This document shows, piece after piece, positions 51,177 through 60,076 of a stretch of 60,128 bases of DNA. The notes beneath the pieces were generated by a model. That model saw only the letters and a program-made list of their open reading frames with translations. It had not been told where the DNA came from and did not search any database. The DNA is from Pseudomonas sp. ISL-84 (GTDB taxonomy: Bacteria; Bacillota; Bacilli; Bacillales; Cytobacillaceae): positions 17,773-77,900 of the forward strand of contig JAGGRA010000034.1 of NCBI GenBank assembly GCA_018613035.1, in the 5' to 3' direction. Position 1 is the stretch's first letter. Each line of letters starts with the position of its first letter. Both the position numbers and the translations under genes were made by a program.

Positions 51177-51330
51177 GTTTAGAACCTCCTTTGGAAAAGC
51201 TAATGATAGCTTTCCCGAATAGGGAGAAAACATGCTTTTACTTATTAGTTTCTAAGTTCTTGCCACATATGGTATAGTGTGACTTGGAAGCATTTACACA
51301 GGCTTCAGAACGAATTGGAGGTTATGATTA

Positions 51331-52035
51331 ATGAGTGTACATATTGGTGCTAAAGAAGGTCAAATTGCGGAAACGGTCCTTCTTCCGGGAGATCCGTTAC
51401 GTGCAAAATATATTGCAGAAACATTCTTAGAAAATGCGGAATGCTATAACGAAGTCCGCAACATGTTCGGCTATACAGGAACCTATAAAGGCAAGCGCAT
51501 ATCTGTACAGGGGACAGGCATGGGTGTTCCTTCCATTTCCATTTACATTAATGAACTAATGCAGAGTTATCATGTACAAAATTTAATTCGGGTGGGAACT
51601 TGCGGTGCGATCCAAAAGGATGTAAAAGTAAGGGATGTTATTTTGGCAATGAGCTCTTCGACGGATTCCCAGATGAACAGGCTTACATTCGGCGGAGTTG
51701 ATTTTGCTCCCACAGCCAACTTCGACTTGCTGAAAAAAGCATATGATGCTGGTGTAGAAAAAGGTCTAAATCTTAAAGTAGGAAATGTTTTCACAGCTGA
51801 TATGTTTTATAATGATAACTCCGAACTTGAAAAATGGGCTAAATATCAAATTCTTGCCATTGAAATGGAAACAGCCGCGCTTTACACACTAGCTGCGAAG
51901 TTTGACCGAAAGGCCTTATCTGTTCTGACAGTAAGCGACCATATCTTAACTGGCGAAGAAACAACAGCCGAAGAAAGACAAACCACTTTCAATGAAATGA
52001 TTGAAGTTGCACTTGAGGCGGCTATTAAGGAATAG
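51331..52035 (+). CDS. deoD: Purine nucleoside phosphorylase, DeoD type
   Basis: 234 residues, hexameric [26 protein letters not shown] at the N-terminus, [25 protein letters not shown] (about 87-95) and [13 protein letters not shown] plus SVLTVSDHI with the catalytic Asp are all family features. It releases purine base and ribose-1-phosphate from nucleosides. TTGGAGGTTATGATT precedes the ATG. In B. subtilis deoD lies between yodL and yodJ, as here. Confidence 0.96.
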   Translation: MSVHIGAKEGQIAETVLLPGDPLRAKYIAETFLENAECYNEVRNMFGYTGTYKGKRISVQGTGMGVPSISIYINELMQSYHVQNLIRVGTCGAIQKDVKVRDVILAMSSSTDSQMNRLTFGGVDFAPTANFDLLKKAYDAGVEKGLNLKVGNVFTADMFYNDNSELEKWAKYQILAIEMETAALYTLAAKFDRKALSVLTVSDHILTGEETTAEERQTTFNEMIEVALEAAIKE

Positions 52036-52039
52036 CACT

Positions 52040-52073
52040 GAAAACTGGTTCATATATATGAGCCAGTTTTTTA
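52040..52073 (+). terminator. Terminator after deoD
   Basis: AAAACTGGTTCAT-ATAT-ATGAGCCAGTTTTTT. Confidence 0.9.
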
Positions 52074-52231
52074 TTTTGCTAAGGATTAAATTGTAACCCT
52101 TTTGGCGATTAATTGAATGAATAGTGCAGAGAACTATGCCGTTTGTCCTGTTTTTTTCGCAGGTATGGAATAGTTGACTTGTAGTGTTAAAATAGTAATG
52201 TTGCAAAGAAATTTGAAGATAGGTGAAATGA

Positions 52232-53116
52232 ATGAAAAAGAATTTAATATTAGCTGGGACGCTTAGCCTGTTTCTTTCTGGCTGCAGCCAACTGGATCCT
52301 TATATGGATAAAGTTAAGCCGCTAATCGAAAAAGTTCCTTTCCTGCAAGAAGATAAGAGTATGGAGGAAAACCAAGATCAAGATACATCTCCACAGGAAG
52401 AAGAGAGTAACACCAGTTCCGGGCATGCCGGTACAGATAACAATAATGAAACTTCCGCCGAAAAGGATCCTCTTTCATTGGAAGCTTCGTACTTTAATGA
52501 TGTTAAAGTAGTTAATGGGAAAAACGTAATCCAAAACCCCGAGAACGTTATGGTTCTTGTGAATAAACAATTTAGCCTGCCAAATGGTTATGAACCTTCG
52601 CAATTGGTTATTCCTGATGTCTCCTTTTCATACGGAAAATTAGACTTGGAAAAAAGCTATATGCGCCAGGATGCTGCAACAGCTTTAGAAAACCTATTTA
52701 AAGAAGCCCAGAAAGCAGGAGTGGAACTGTTTGCCGTTTCAGGCTACCGCTCTTATGATCGCCAGACTCAGGTATTTGAAGCTGAGGTAAACAGAGTTGG
52801 GGAAGAGAAAGCTGTGCAGGCAGTAGCCTTTCCCGGCAGCAGTGAACACCAGACAGGTCTTACCATGGACATCTCCAGCCGCAGCGCAAATTTGGAGTTG
52901 TCTGAGAAATTTGGGGAAACAAAAGAAGGAAAGTGGATTGCAGAAAATGCTCATCGCTACGGATTCATTCTCCGGTATCCCAAAGGAAAAGAAAGCATTA
53001 CTGGATACAAATATGAGCCTTGGCATTTCCGATATGTTGGCATTGATGCCGCTGCAGTCATTTATGAAAAAAAATGGACGTTAGAAGAATACTTTAATAT
53101 TGTTAAGAAAATTTAG
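52232..53116 (+). CDS. yodJ: D-Ala-D-Ala carboxypeptidase lipoprotein, VanY type (YodJ-like)
   Basis: 294 residues. Lipoprotein signal LFLSGC (Cys about 18), a Glu/Asp/Asn/Ser-rich linker (about 40-85), then an M15B (VanY) domain. FAVSGYRSYDRQ, PGSSEHQTGLTMDIS with zinc ligands His and Asp, and YEPWHFRYVG with the third histidine are present. It trims the terminal D-Ala of peptidoglycan pentapeptides. GATAGGTGAAATG is the ribosome site. Followed by a terminator shared with the convergent gene. Confidence 0.93.
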   Translation: MKKNLILAGTLSLFLSGCSQLDPYMDKVKPLIEKVPFLQEDKSMEENQDQDTSPQEEESNTSSGHAGTDNNNETSAEKDPLSLEASYFNDVKVVNGKNVIQNPENVMVLVNKQFSLPNGYEPSQLVIPDVSFSYGKLDLEKSYMRQDAATALENLFKEAQKAGVELFAVSGYRSYDRQTQVFEAEVNRVGEEKAVQAVAFPGSSEHQTGLTMDISSRSANLELSEKFGETKEGKWIAENAHRYGFILRYPKGKESITGYKYEPWHFRYVGIDAAAVIYEKKWTLEEYFNIVKKI

Positions 53117-53142
53117 AGGCCTGATTAAAGGCCTCTTTTTAA
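53114..53142 (+). terminator. Terminator after yodJ
   Basis: GAGGCCT-GATTAA-AGGCCTC with five Ts. Confidence 0.85.
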
Positions 53143-53387
53143 TTTCCTTTTTGTTTGTTAGCTTTTTGGCCCGTTTGAAAAAAATAAATGATTGCCAATA
53201 TAAAAGGAACGGCAGGAAGAAACATTAGGTAGCGGAGGCCGTTCTCTGCCTCTGATAAGAAGAAAGCTAAGGGGAGCAGAAGGAGGCCGCCGAGTGATGC
53301 TAGCTTCCACGACTGATTCATTATTCCGGCAATAAGGCTTATAAGTGAAAAGGCAAAGCTTAGCCATAATAAAGCGGTTATCATCAT
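53139..53387 (-). CDS. Small three-helix membrane protein (82 aa)
   Basis: 82 residues with three predicted membrane helices (about 3-22, 28-45 and 51-70) and a short basic tail (TGQKANKQKGN). AAGGAGTGATCAC precedes the ATG. No characterised family recognised. It converges on yodJ. The 200-bp gap to the next gene (53388-53597) holds nothing I can identify. Confidence 0.7.
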   Translation of the reverse strand: MMITALLWLSFAFSLISLIAGIMNQSWKLASLGGLLLLPLAFFLSEAENGLRYLMFLPAVPFILAIIYFFQTGQKANKQKGN

Positions 53388-53597
53388 GTGATCACTCCTT
53401 AAAAAAGAAAGTCTGAAACTCTTGAGGTTTGCAGCGGGCTGTTGAAAGGGAAATGGAGATGCTGGCTGTCCATTTGAAGAAGCAGGTTATATAATAAAAT
53501 ATGTTTATACTGGCAAAACAATTAATCTTTTATTTTTCTTGATATTTCCATACGGATTGCTAAACTAAAAGAAAATCGGTCAAAATGAGGGGTTAAC

Positions 53598-54110
53598 TTG
53601 ATTTTACTTAAAGAACTTACAGTGGGATATGCTGAAAAACTCTTGGATTTTGAACAGGAAAACCGTACCTATTTTGAACAATTTGTTCCTCCCCGTGAAG
53701 AAGGATATTATTTCAAAGAGTCGGTCATTTCGTCTATCCTGGAGATGCAGAAGTCAAGGAACGATAATAAGTATTATTTGTATCTATTAATAAATGAAAA
53801 ACAACAAATAGCCGGACGAATCAATGTTTATAATATTGATGGTGAAACACTTGAAGCAGAGATCGGCTACCGGATTGGGCTTAGGTTTACTGGGATGGGA
53901 TATGCGTCTGAAGCAGTGAGGTTAATCAGCAGAGAAACTAAAGAGGTACTAGGATTAAAAAGGCTGAAAGCGTTAACTTTATCATTCAACGGAGCTTCCA
54001 GCCGGGTTTTAGAGAAAAATGGTTTCATGGAAGGGGAAACGCTTGAAAGACACTTACCATTTAATGGCTTGATGCATGATGCCAAGGTTTATTATAAGAA
54101 CCTGATTTAG
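53598..54110 (+). CDS. GNAT N-acetyltransferase, RimJ/RimL type
   Basis: 170 residues. RimJ-like features: ENRTYFEQFVPPREEGYY near the N-terminus, AGRINVYNIDGETLEAEIGYRIG, the acetyl-CoA loop FTGMGYASEAVRL (G-x-G-Y/A type, about 95-107), and SRVLEKNGFMEGE near the C-terminus. The substrate, a protein N-terminus or small amine, is unknown. The start is TTG at 53598 with GAGGGG upstream. Confidence 0.88.
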   Translation: MILLKELTVGYAEKLLDFEQENRTYFEQFVPPREEGYYFKESVISSILEMQKSRNDNKYYLYLLINEKQQIAGRINVYNIDGETLEAEIGYRIGLRFTGMGYASEAVRLISRETKEVLGLKRLKALTLSFNGASSRVLEKNGFMEGETLERHLPFNGLMHDAKVYYKNLI

Positions 54111-54119
54111 CATTTTAAG

Positions 54120-54225
54120 TTCATCATTTTAACCTGTTTTAACGACGAAAATATTTCCAGGACAAGAAAAAAGGTGGTTAATAAAGGGGAATATCGACAA
54201 AAGGCATCCAAGCACATGAAAGAAG
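54120..54225. repeat. Decayed two-unit copy of the 52-bp minisatellite A family
   Basis: TTAACGACGAAAA (CG at 54142) and ATATCGACAAAAGG (CG at 54194) are 52 bp apart, and GGTTAAT lies between them, as in minisatellite A 12.5 kb upstream. The rest of the gap to 54472 shows no gene I would defend. Confidence 0.5.
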
Positions 54226-54472
54226 TGGATCAAGAGCAATAACGGCGTATATGTCTTCAACCGATATAAAAAGCCAGTTACCCCCGCAGTTATCTCCATC
54301 CAAGGTACATCTCTTGTAAGGAGGAATTCACCTCGAAACATCATTCATTTCTGCGTCCTAAAATATATCCTTTAATCATTATACCCCAGCATAAATCAGC
54401 TAAATGTTTATCTTAATCCTCAAATGAGGTAATAATAAAGTAAGGTCAACTGGTAAGAAGGAGGCGCTGGTA

Positions 54473-54679
54473 TTGGAAAAGGTTGCATTAAAGGTTGTGG
54501 GCATGACTTGTGGCCATTGTGAGGAAGCTGTTAAAAATGCACTAATGTCTGTTGATGGTGTGGCAAGTGTTTCAATAGCTTTCCATGAAGAGCAGGTTGA
54601 AGTGGAGTATGATCCAGAAAAGGCAACTGAGAAAAATCTAATAAATGCAGTCAAAGATCAAGGCTATGGAGTGGCCTGA
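54473..54679 (+). CDS. Heavy-metal-associated domain protein, CopZ-like
   Basis: 68 residues, one HMA domain (beta-alpha-beta-beta-alpha-beta). The copper-binding loop is VGMTCGHCEEAVK (Cys-x-x-Cys at about 12 and 15). It ends with DQGYGVA, like CopZ copper chaperones. The CopA ATPase usually paired with it is not in the window. TTG start with AAGGAGG at good spacing. Confidence 0.88.
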   Translation: MEKVALKVVGMTCGHCEEAVKNALMSVDGVASVSIAFHEEQVEVEYDPEKATEKNLINAVKDQGYGVA

Positions 54680-54683
54680 TATA

Positions 54684-54717
54684 AAAAGCGCTTAGCCATT
54701 ACGCTAAGCGTTATTTT
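54684..54717 (+). terminator. Terminator after the copZ-like gene
   Basis: AGCGCTTAGCC-ATTAC-GCTAAGCGTT then ATTTTAAG; the MITE target site starts in its tail. Confidence 0.8.
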
Positions 54718-54724
54718 AAGTTTA

Positions 54725-54967
54725 GGCTCTGTTATTGCTTATTGTTGTTTTTTAGCACCCTGTTGATTGGAGCGGAAGGCACGAGATCCTCGAAAATGCA
54801 TTCGCATTTTCTTCGTGCGGTGTTTACTCAAAGAAGCTGATTCAAAGTCCTGCGGGAGTGCGGATCAAAGGGAGACCCCGCAGGAGCAAAGCGACGAGGA
54901 GGCTCCCGGACCGCCCGCGGAAAGGGAGTGCCTGCAGCGGAAATCAACAGGCAAATTTAACAGAGCC
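54725..54967. mobile_element. Intact MITE-like element, 243 bp, with 8-bp target duplication
   Basis: The left end GGCTCTGTTA is the inverse of the right end TAACAGAGCC. TAAGTTTA flanks it on both sides (54717-54724 and 54968-54975). The length equals that of the 46127-46369 copy and the internal hairpins agree. The core runs from GTTGATTGGAGCGG (54762) to GCGGAAATCAAC (54949). Confidence 0.92.
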
Positions 54968-55103
54968 TAAGTTTAAAAGGGAGAAGTTGAGCTTAGACCA
55001 AGAAACTAATTTAAGAAACGGGTTTCGTGCATTTTTCTTTGTTATTTTTTCGATAAAAATGTTATTCTAATCATTAAGGATTGTACATAGTAATTTTACG
55101 GTC

Positions 55104-56600
55104 ATGAAAGTGGTGAAGAGTTTGCAAAATGAAGATTTAAACAACGGGACATCTGAAACTCCGGATAAAAACAACTCAGGTTTTATCCGCATGAAAAAGT
55201 TTCATTTTGTTATGCTGCTGTTTTTTATCGTCTTCTTATCAGCGGGCATTACTACATTTGCCCTGGCGTTTGGAGATGAAAAAGCAGTAGATGTAGGAAC
55301 CAGCGAGAGACGGGAATTCGATAAGCTTTATACAGCTTATGATACCCTAAAAGCAAACTATTTCCAGGAAGTAGACCAGGAAAACCTTATCAATGGTGCA
55401 ATTAACGGCATGCTTGAAGCTCTGGATGATCCATATTCGGATTATATGAATGAGGAGGAAGCAAAAAGCTTTCATCAAAGCATCTCATCCTCTTTTGAGG
55501 GGATCGGTGCAGAAATTCAGGAGCAGGAAGGCTATATTGTGATTGTTTCGCCATTAAAAGGCTCTCCAGCAGAGAAAGCAGGACTGAGACCGAATGACAA
55601 GGTTCTGTCTGTTGATGGTAAGAGCCTGCAGGGGATGAGTTCAACAGAAGCGGTGATGCTAATTAGAGGTGAAAAAGGCACAAAGGTTGAACTTGCTATT
55701 CAGCGCCCTGGCGTGGATGAACCAATGAATATCTCCATTACACGCGATACAATCCCGCTTGAAACCGTGTATGGTGAAATGCTGGAGGATGGAATTGCAA
55801 AGGTGCAAATTACCACTTTCTCAGAAAATACTTCTAAAGAGCTTGTTGAAACTCTGAATGAGATGCAGCAGCAAGGGATGAAAGGCTTAATCCTTGATTT
55901 AAGACAAAATCCGGGCGGCCTGCTAGATCAGGCAGTCAAAATTTCAAGTCTGTTTGTGCCAGATGGTGAAATTTTATTCCAGATTGAGGACCGCAATGGC
56001 AACAGAGAAGAAGTGAAATCAACGAAGGAAGAAAATCCTAATATTCCTTTAGTGGTTGTCATCGATAAAGGAAGCGCAAGTGCATCCGAAATTTTGGCCG
56101 CAGCTGTCAATGAATCAGCAGGTGTTCCGCTTGTTGGTGAAAAATCGTTCGGGAAAGGAACTGTCCAGCGCGCACAAGACTTCTCTGATGGCTCCAATAT
56201 GAAGTTTACTACAGAGAAATGGCTCACTCCTGACGGCAATTGGATCCATAAAAAGGGAATAACTCCTGACCATAAAGTATCATTGCCTGAGTATGCAACC
56301 TTGCCATTTATCAATCCTGATACAGAATTAAAACTTTCTTCATCTTCTAATCAGGTTAAAGCAGCACAGCAAATGCTGAAAACTCTTGGATATGAACCTG
56401 GCAGAGAAGATGGTTTCTATGATGAAAAGACAGAGCAGGCTGTTAAAGAATTCCAGGTTGCTGAAAAACTTGAAGAAACTGGCGTGTTAGCAGGACAGTC
56501 TACAATCAAGCTGATGGAAAGACTTCGTGAGGAAATCGATAAAAATGACACACAAATTCAAAAGGCTGCTGAAATTTTAAAAGAACAAATAGGTTCCTAA
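55104..56600 (+). CDS. ctpB: S41 family C-terminal processing peptidase (CtpB-like) with peptidoglycan-binding domain
   Basis: 498 residues. A cytoplasmic N-terminus, one membrane anchor (about 31-54), an N-terminal helical region, a PDZ domain (about 125-205, LKGSPAEKAGLRPNDKVLSVDG), the S41 catalytic core with Ser in IDKGSASASEILAAA and Lys in EKSFGKGTVQ, and a C-terminal peptidoglycan-binding domain (about 405-470, QQMLKTLGYEPGREDGFYDEKTEQAV). CtpB-type proteases act in the intermembrane space during sporulation signalling to SigK. ATG at 55104 has no clear ribosome site; TTG at 55122 after GGTGAAGAG is an alternative. Confidence 0.9.
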   Translation: MKVVKSLQNEDLNNGTSETPDKNNSGFIRMKKFHFVMLLFFIVFLSAGITTFALAFGDEKAVDVGTSERREFDKLYTAYDTLKANYFQEVDQENLINGAINGMLEALDDPYSDYMNEEEAKSFHQSISSSFEGIGAEIQEQEGYIVIVSPLKGSPAEKAGLRPNDKVLSVDGKSLQGMSSTEAVMLIRGEKGTKVELAIQRPGVDEPMNISITRDTIPLETVYGEMLEDGIAKVQITTFSENTSKELVETLNEMQQQGMKGLILDLRQNPGGLLDQAVKISSLFVPDGEILFQIEDRNGNREEVKSTKEENPNIPLVVVIDKGSASASEILAAAVNESAGVPLVGEKSFGKGTVQRAQDFSDGSNMKFTTEKWLTPDGNWIHKKGITPDHKVSLPEYATLPFINPDTELKLSSSSNQVKAAQQMLKTLGYEPGREDGFYDEKTEQAVKEFQVAEKLEETGVLAGQSTIKLMERLREEIDKNDTQIQKAAEILKEQIGS

Positions 56601-56601
56601 A

Positions 56602-56635
56602 CAAAAAGCTCTCCAATTTTTGGAGGGCTTTTTTC
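56602..56635 (+). terminator. Terminator after ctpB
   Basis: AAAAGCTCTCCAA and TTGGAGGGCTTTT form the stem. Confidence 0.85.
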
Positions 56636-56743
56636 TATGAAAACATGTATTGCTTCTCTAGAAAGTGGGTATATAAAGCATTTTTCTTTCCAACAATGAT
56701 ACTAAACTTAATCTAAGAGCATTAACAATCAGGGGTGATTAAC

Positions 56744-57676
56744 ATGAAGAAAATTTTGATTGTATTTTTGTTTGCTGCGGCAATCCTTTCTGGATGTACT
56801 ACTTTCCTTCAAAAAGACAACGCTAAAAAGCTTTCAGAAAATAGCCAGGCAGAAAATAAGCCTGAAGAGATAAATCAGGAAGAAAAGAATCCTTTTAAGC
56901 TTTCTAATGAAACAAGAAACTTTTTATTAATCGGTGTAGATAGCCGGGGAGAAGAAGATTCCCGTTCCGACGCGATCTTGCTTGCAAGGTATGAGCCTTC
57001 AGGGGATTCAATCAAATTAGTTTCCTTGATGAGGGATAGCTATGTGAAAATCCCTGATTATACATACACCTATAGCAAGCTAAACCATGCCTACTATATA
57101 GGAGGCAAAGAATTATTAAAAGAGACGATTGAACAAAACTTTGGTGTGCCGATTGACTATACTGCAGTAATTGACTTTCAAGGCTTCATAAAGATGCTGG
57201 ACGCCATTGCACCAGATGGAATTGAAGTGAACGTAACCTCTGCAATGATTGAGGATATGGGGCTGGAACTTGAACCAGGGAAACAAAAGCTCAAGGGAAG
57301 CGATCTATTATCTTACGTCAGGTTTCGCCATGACGGGCAAAGTGACTTTGGAAGAGTGGACAGGCAGCAGGAAATTTTAATCTCAATAAAGGACCAGGTG
57401 ATGAGTGAATTCACTTCGCCAGCCGGAATTGCTCAATTTCCAGATGTTGTAAGCAAGGCAATGAAATATGTTGATACTGATTTAAAGTTCGACGAAGCTC
57501 TATCCATCGGCGCCTCTTTCTTGATGAATCCTGTAACTGAAATTGAAACACTGAGGGTACCTGTTTCAGACAGTTACGAAAATAAAACTTATGAGCATGC
57601 TGGGGCGGTACTCCAGATAAACTTTGAGGAAAATACAGAAGCTCTTAAGCAATTTCTAGAGGCTGAAAAGAAATAA
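56744..57676 (+). CDS. LytR-CpsA-Psr (LCP) family protein made as a lipoprotein
   Basis: 310 residues. A signal peptide with lipobox LSGC (Cys18) and a charged linker (about 25-55) precede the LCP domain: NFLLIGVDSRGEEDSRSDAILLARY (about 62-87), VSLMRDSYVKIPDYTYTYSKLNHAYYIGG, and SYVRFRHDGQSDFGRVDRQQE. The conserved Arg and Asp residues for polyprenyl phosphate are present. LCP enzymes attach polymers such as teichoic acids to peptidoglycan. Most are anchored by a transmembrane helix, so lipidation is a variation. ATG at 56744 with GGGGTGAT; a GTG at 56735 overlaps that site. Confidence 0.88.
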   Translation: MKKILIVFLFAAAILSGCTTFLQKDNAKKLSENSQAENKPEEINQEEKNPFKLSNETRNFLLIGVDSRGEEDSRSDAILLARYEPSGDSIKLVSLMRDSYVKIPDYTYTYSKLNHAYYIGGKELLKETIEQNFGVPIDYTAVIDFQGFIKMLDAIAPDGIEVNVTSAMIEDMGLELEPGKQKLKGSDLLSYVRFRHDGQSDFGRVDRQQEILISIKDQVMSEFTSPAGIAQFPDVVSKAMKYVDTDLKFDEALSIGASFLMNPVTEIETLRVPVSDSYENKTYEHAGAVLQINFEENTEALKQFLEAEKK

Positions 57677-57751
57677 AAAAGAGGACTAGAAAAATGCAGA
57701 TATAAATGAGGAATCCGTTTATTTCAAGCTGGATATCGTGTCTGAACAAAG

Positions 57752-57782
57752 AAAAAGGGGAGCTTGTATGCTCCTCTTTACT
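57752..57782. terminator. Bidirectional terminator between the LCP and methyltransferase genes
   Basis: AAAGGGGAGC-TTGTAT-GCTCCTCTTT with A and T runs on either side. Confidence 0.8.
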
Positions 57783-58392
57783 ATTTTCTGCAAACCGCAA
57801 TACCGATCGGATAGTGTTTACCTTCTCTTTTTGGTTCGATAAGAACGCTTCGCTGATAATAAAATTCTGTGTCATCGTACGCTTCAAAAAGTTCGACAAA
57901 TTCCTCTTCTGTCAGCTGGTGAATATGAAAAGGTTCCCTTGTCGGCTTGCCTCTGCCTGCGCCGAAAGGGGTGGACAAAATAAGTATACCTCCAGGCTTA
58001 AGCATTTTAAAAAGATTATCAAGGAATGCTTCTTCAGTATCAAGATGCTCAATGGTCTCAAAGCTTGTGATAACATCAAAAAAACCTAACTCGTCAGGAA
58101 GGTTATCATCTGAGGCGTTTGCTTTAACAAATTGGACGAGAGGATGGTAATGGTGGCTCCTGGCATACTTCAATGTTTCTTCATCAATATCCACAGCAAT
58201 AATCTCATCAATTTCTTCCTTTTTGGATTTAGCCATAATCTTGGATCCATAACCCGTTCCGCATGCAATATCGAGGACTCTGCCTTTTGCATAATAGAGG
58301 GAGAAGTAATAACGGGCCAAATGTTCAAGCAGCATGCCATTTGTAATAGGCAATTCCTCTGGAATAATTCTTTCTCCGGTATTTTCTAACAT
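57781..58392 (-). CDS. Class I SAM-dependent methyltransferase
   Basis: 203 residues. Motif I is VLDIACGTGYGSKIM (about 39-53), the acidic residue after beta2 is IIAVDID (about 63-69), and DVITSFETIEHLDTEEAFL (about 103-121) and LKPGGILILSTPFG are the later motifs, as in UbiE/SmtA-type small-molecule methyltransferases. The substrate is unknown. AAAGGATGGTG precedes the ATG. Confidence 0.88.
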   Translation of the reverse strand: MLENTGERIIPEELPITNGMLLEHLARYYFSLYYAKGRVLDIACGTGYGSKIMAKSKKEEIDEIIAVDIDEETLKYARSHHYHPLVQFVKANASDDNLPDELGFFDVITSFETIEHLDTEEAFLDNLFKMLKPGGILILSTPFGAGRGKPTREPFHIHQLTEEEFVELFEAYDDTEFYYQRSVLIEPKREGKHYPIGIAVCRK

Positions 58393-58508
58393 TCAATACA
58401 CCATCCTTTAATAAGGAGATTATAACAAATATGCCTTATGGTTTGTACGCACTCAAAAAATCATATAAAATGTCTCATTAGACAGGATAGCTATGAAGAG
58501 GTGATCCT

Positions 58509-58910
58509 TTGAAACAAATAGTAGAACTCCATGAACGAACACGGGATAAAATAGCCTATATAGAAAAAGAATGTGAAAAGCTGGCGAAAAAACTTCATAA
58601 TAAGTATAAACAAGACTTCCAAATCGTAAACGAACATCTTGTTATAGATCTAGTAAGAAGTATTAAAGGAAGGAATGTCAACAATAAGGATGTATTTACA
58701 GTTGATTATGAATCTTTTCTGGAAGTTGGGATTGAAACAGAAGAGGACTATTTTCCAAACGCCTATATTCCTATTTGGAAATGCAAGCAGGAGATGTTTC
58801 AATCTGTAGGATATTTAACAGATTTGAATATGGATTTGATCGAGAAAAAAATGGAAGTGATGATTGAAGAAATGCTGTCAGAACGTGAAGAAGGGGAAAA
58901 GCATGAATAA
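58509..58910 (+). CDS. Conserved hypothetical protein (133 aa)
   Basis: 133 residues: an amphipathic N-terminal helix rich in Lys/Glu (ERTRDKIAYIEKECEKLAKKL, coiled-coil-like) and a mixed C-terminal part. No membrane segment or known motif. TTG start after AGAGGTGATCCT. It overlaps the CobW gene downstream by 8 bases, so the two are translated together; that is the only clue to a role. Confidence 0.7.
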   Translation: MKQIVELHERTRDKIAYIEKECEKLAKKLHNKYKQDFQIVNEHLVIDLVRSIKGRNVNNKDVFTVDYESFLEVGIETEEDYFPNAYIPIWKCKQEMFQSVGYLTDLNMDLIEKKMEVMIEEMLSEREEGEKHE

Positions 58911-59826
58911 AACAGAAATTTATATTTTATCCGGATTTCTCGGAAGCGGAAAAACCACTCTGCTTAAACAGCTGCTGGAAGATGAAAAACAGCAAAGCAG
59001 AAAAGTAGCAGTAATGATGAACGAGCTCGGAAAAGTATCGATTGACTCAGACTCAGTAGATGAAGACGTCCCGCTGAAGGATCTTCTTGACGGCTGCATT
59101 TGCTGTACGATTTCAGATAAGCTTGAGGCGCAGCTTCAAGAATTGCTTACAGTTGAAAAACCGGAAGCCATTTACATTGAAACAACTGGGGCTGCGCATC
59201 CTGTTGAAGTGCTCGATAGCATCCTTTCACCCCTGTTTGCAGACCGCATGGTTGTAAAAGGGATTATATCTGTAGTGGACAGCCCTCGATGGCTAAATCG
59301 AAAATCGTTGAGCCCGCAGGTTCAGCAGCTGTTGATCGAACAAGTCCGTCATGCAGACTTAATTTTATTAAATAAAGCAGACGCAATGACGGAAGCAGAG
59401 CAAGCTCGTCTCAGCATGGAAATCCAAGCTCTCAATAGCCATGCATTTTCTATATTAACATCCTACTCAAAGGTCGCTATAAAACAGGTCAGGAGCATGT
59501 CTTCGGGTGAAAAGAATAAAGGATCCAGCTCACATGTTTTCTCGGATTTAAAGTTAAGCACATATGTTTATCAGTTTCAACATCCAGTGAACCAGTCTGG
59601 CTTTGAAGACTTTCTAAGGAGTCTTCCTGATACTGTCTACAGAATTAAAGGATACTTAAAATTGGATTCATCACGTTACCCTTTTTTATTTCAATTCTCT
59701 TATGGAATGCCGTTGTATATGCAGGAAAATATCAATATGCCGCTGAACATGGTCTTTATTGGAGAAAACTTGGATTGGGACAAGATTGAACACCAGCTTC
59801 ATACACTTGAAGAAAAGACAGAGTAG
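58903..59826 (+). CDS. CobW/COG0523 family GTPase (metal chaperone, YciC/ZagA-like)
   Basis: 307 residues. G1 is SGFLGSGKTT near residues 8-17; the metal-binding GCICCT (C-x-C-C) lies at about 64-69; G3-like ETTGAAHP and G4 LLNKADAM follow. The C-terminal CobW_C region is short. Such GTPases hand zinc or cobalt to client enzymes. No Zur-type operator is obvious. ATG at 58903 with AAGGGGAAAAG; the frame opens at 58864. Confidence 0.9.
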   Translation: MNKTEIYILSGFLGSGKTTLLKQLLEDEKQQSRKVAVMMNELGKVSIDSDSVDEDVPLKDLLDGCICCTISDKLEAQLQELLTVEKPEAIYIETTGAAHPVEVLDSILSPLFADRMVVKGIISVVDSPRWLNRKSLSPQVQQLLIEQVRHADLILLNKADAMTEAEQARLSMEIQALNSHAFSILTSYSKVAIKQVRSMSSGEKNKGSSSHVFSDLKLSTYVYQFQHPVNQSGFEDFLRSLPDTVYRIKGYLKLDSSRYPFLFQFSYGMPLYMQENINMPLNMVFIGENLDWDKIEHQLHTLEEKTE

Positions 59827-59851
59827 AGCCCTTAGTGCTGTACTTTCTTTT

Positions 59852-59876
59852 GTTTATCAGAAAGGCATCCGGGTAT
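59852..59876 (+). promoter_or_regulatory. SigB-type general stress promoter
   Basis: GTTTAT (59852-59857), 13 bp, GGGTAT (59871-59876); close to the SigB consensus GTTTAA-N12-14-GGGTAT. 34 bp before the YdaT-like start. Confidence 0.75.
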
Positions 59877-59910
59877 ACTTCCATTAAATATAGTTAAGGA
59901 GATGGTAAGT

Positions 59911-60075
59911 ATGCCATGGACCAAAAATGATTATCCGGATGCAATGAAAAACCTCGAACCAAGTGTCCGTGACAAAGCAATTGAAATTGCAAACGCATTG
60001 CTGGAAGAGGGATACGAAGATGGAAGAGCTATTCCGATTGCTATAGACAAAGCAAAAGAAACAGTTAAAGATTAA
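59911..60075 (+). CDS. YdaT-like small stress protein (54 aa)
   Basis: 54 residues: PWTKNDYPDAMKNLEPSVRD, then KAIEIANALLEEGYEDGRAI and PIAIDKAKETVKD. This matches the N-terminal domain of B. subtilis YdaT, a SigB-controlled general stress protein, but without YdaT's C-terminal extension. The SigB-type promoter just upstream agrees. Good RBS (AAGGAGATGG). The function is unknown. Confidence 0.8.
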   Translation: MPWTKNDYPDAMKNLEPSVRDKAIEIANALLEEGYEDGRAIPIAIDKAKETVKD

Positions 60076-60076
60076 T

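Noticed and set aside
54129..54344. 71-codon minus-strand frame between the GNAT and copZ-like genes
   Set aside because: No ribosome site before the ATG, and its C-terminal half is the decayed 52-bp repeat; I could not defend it as a gene.
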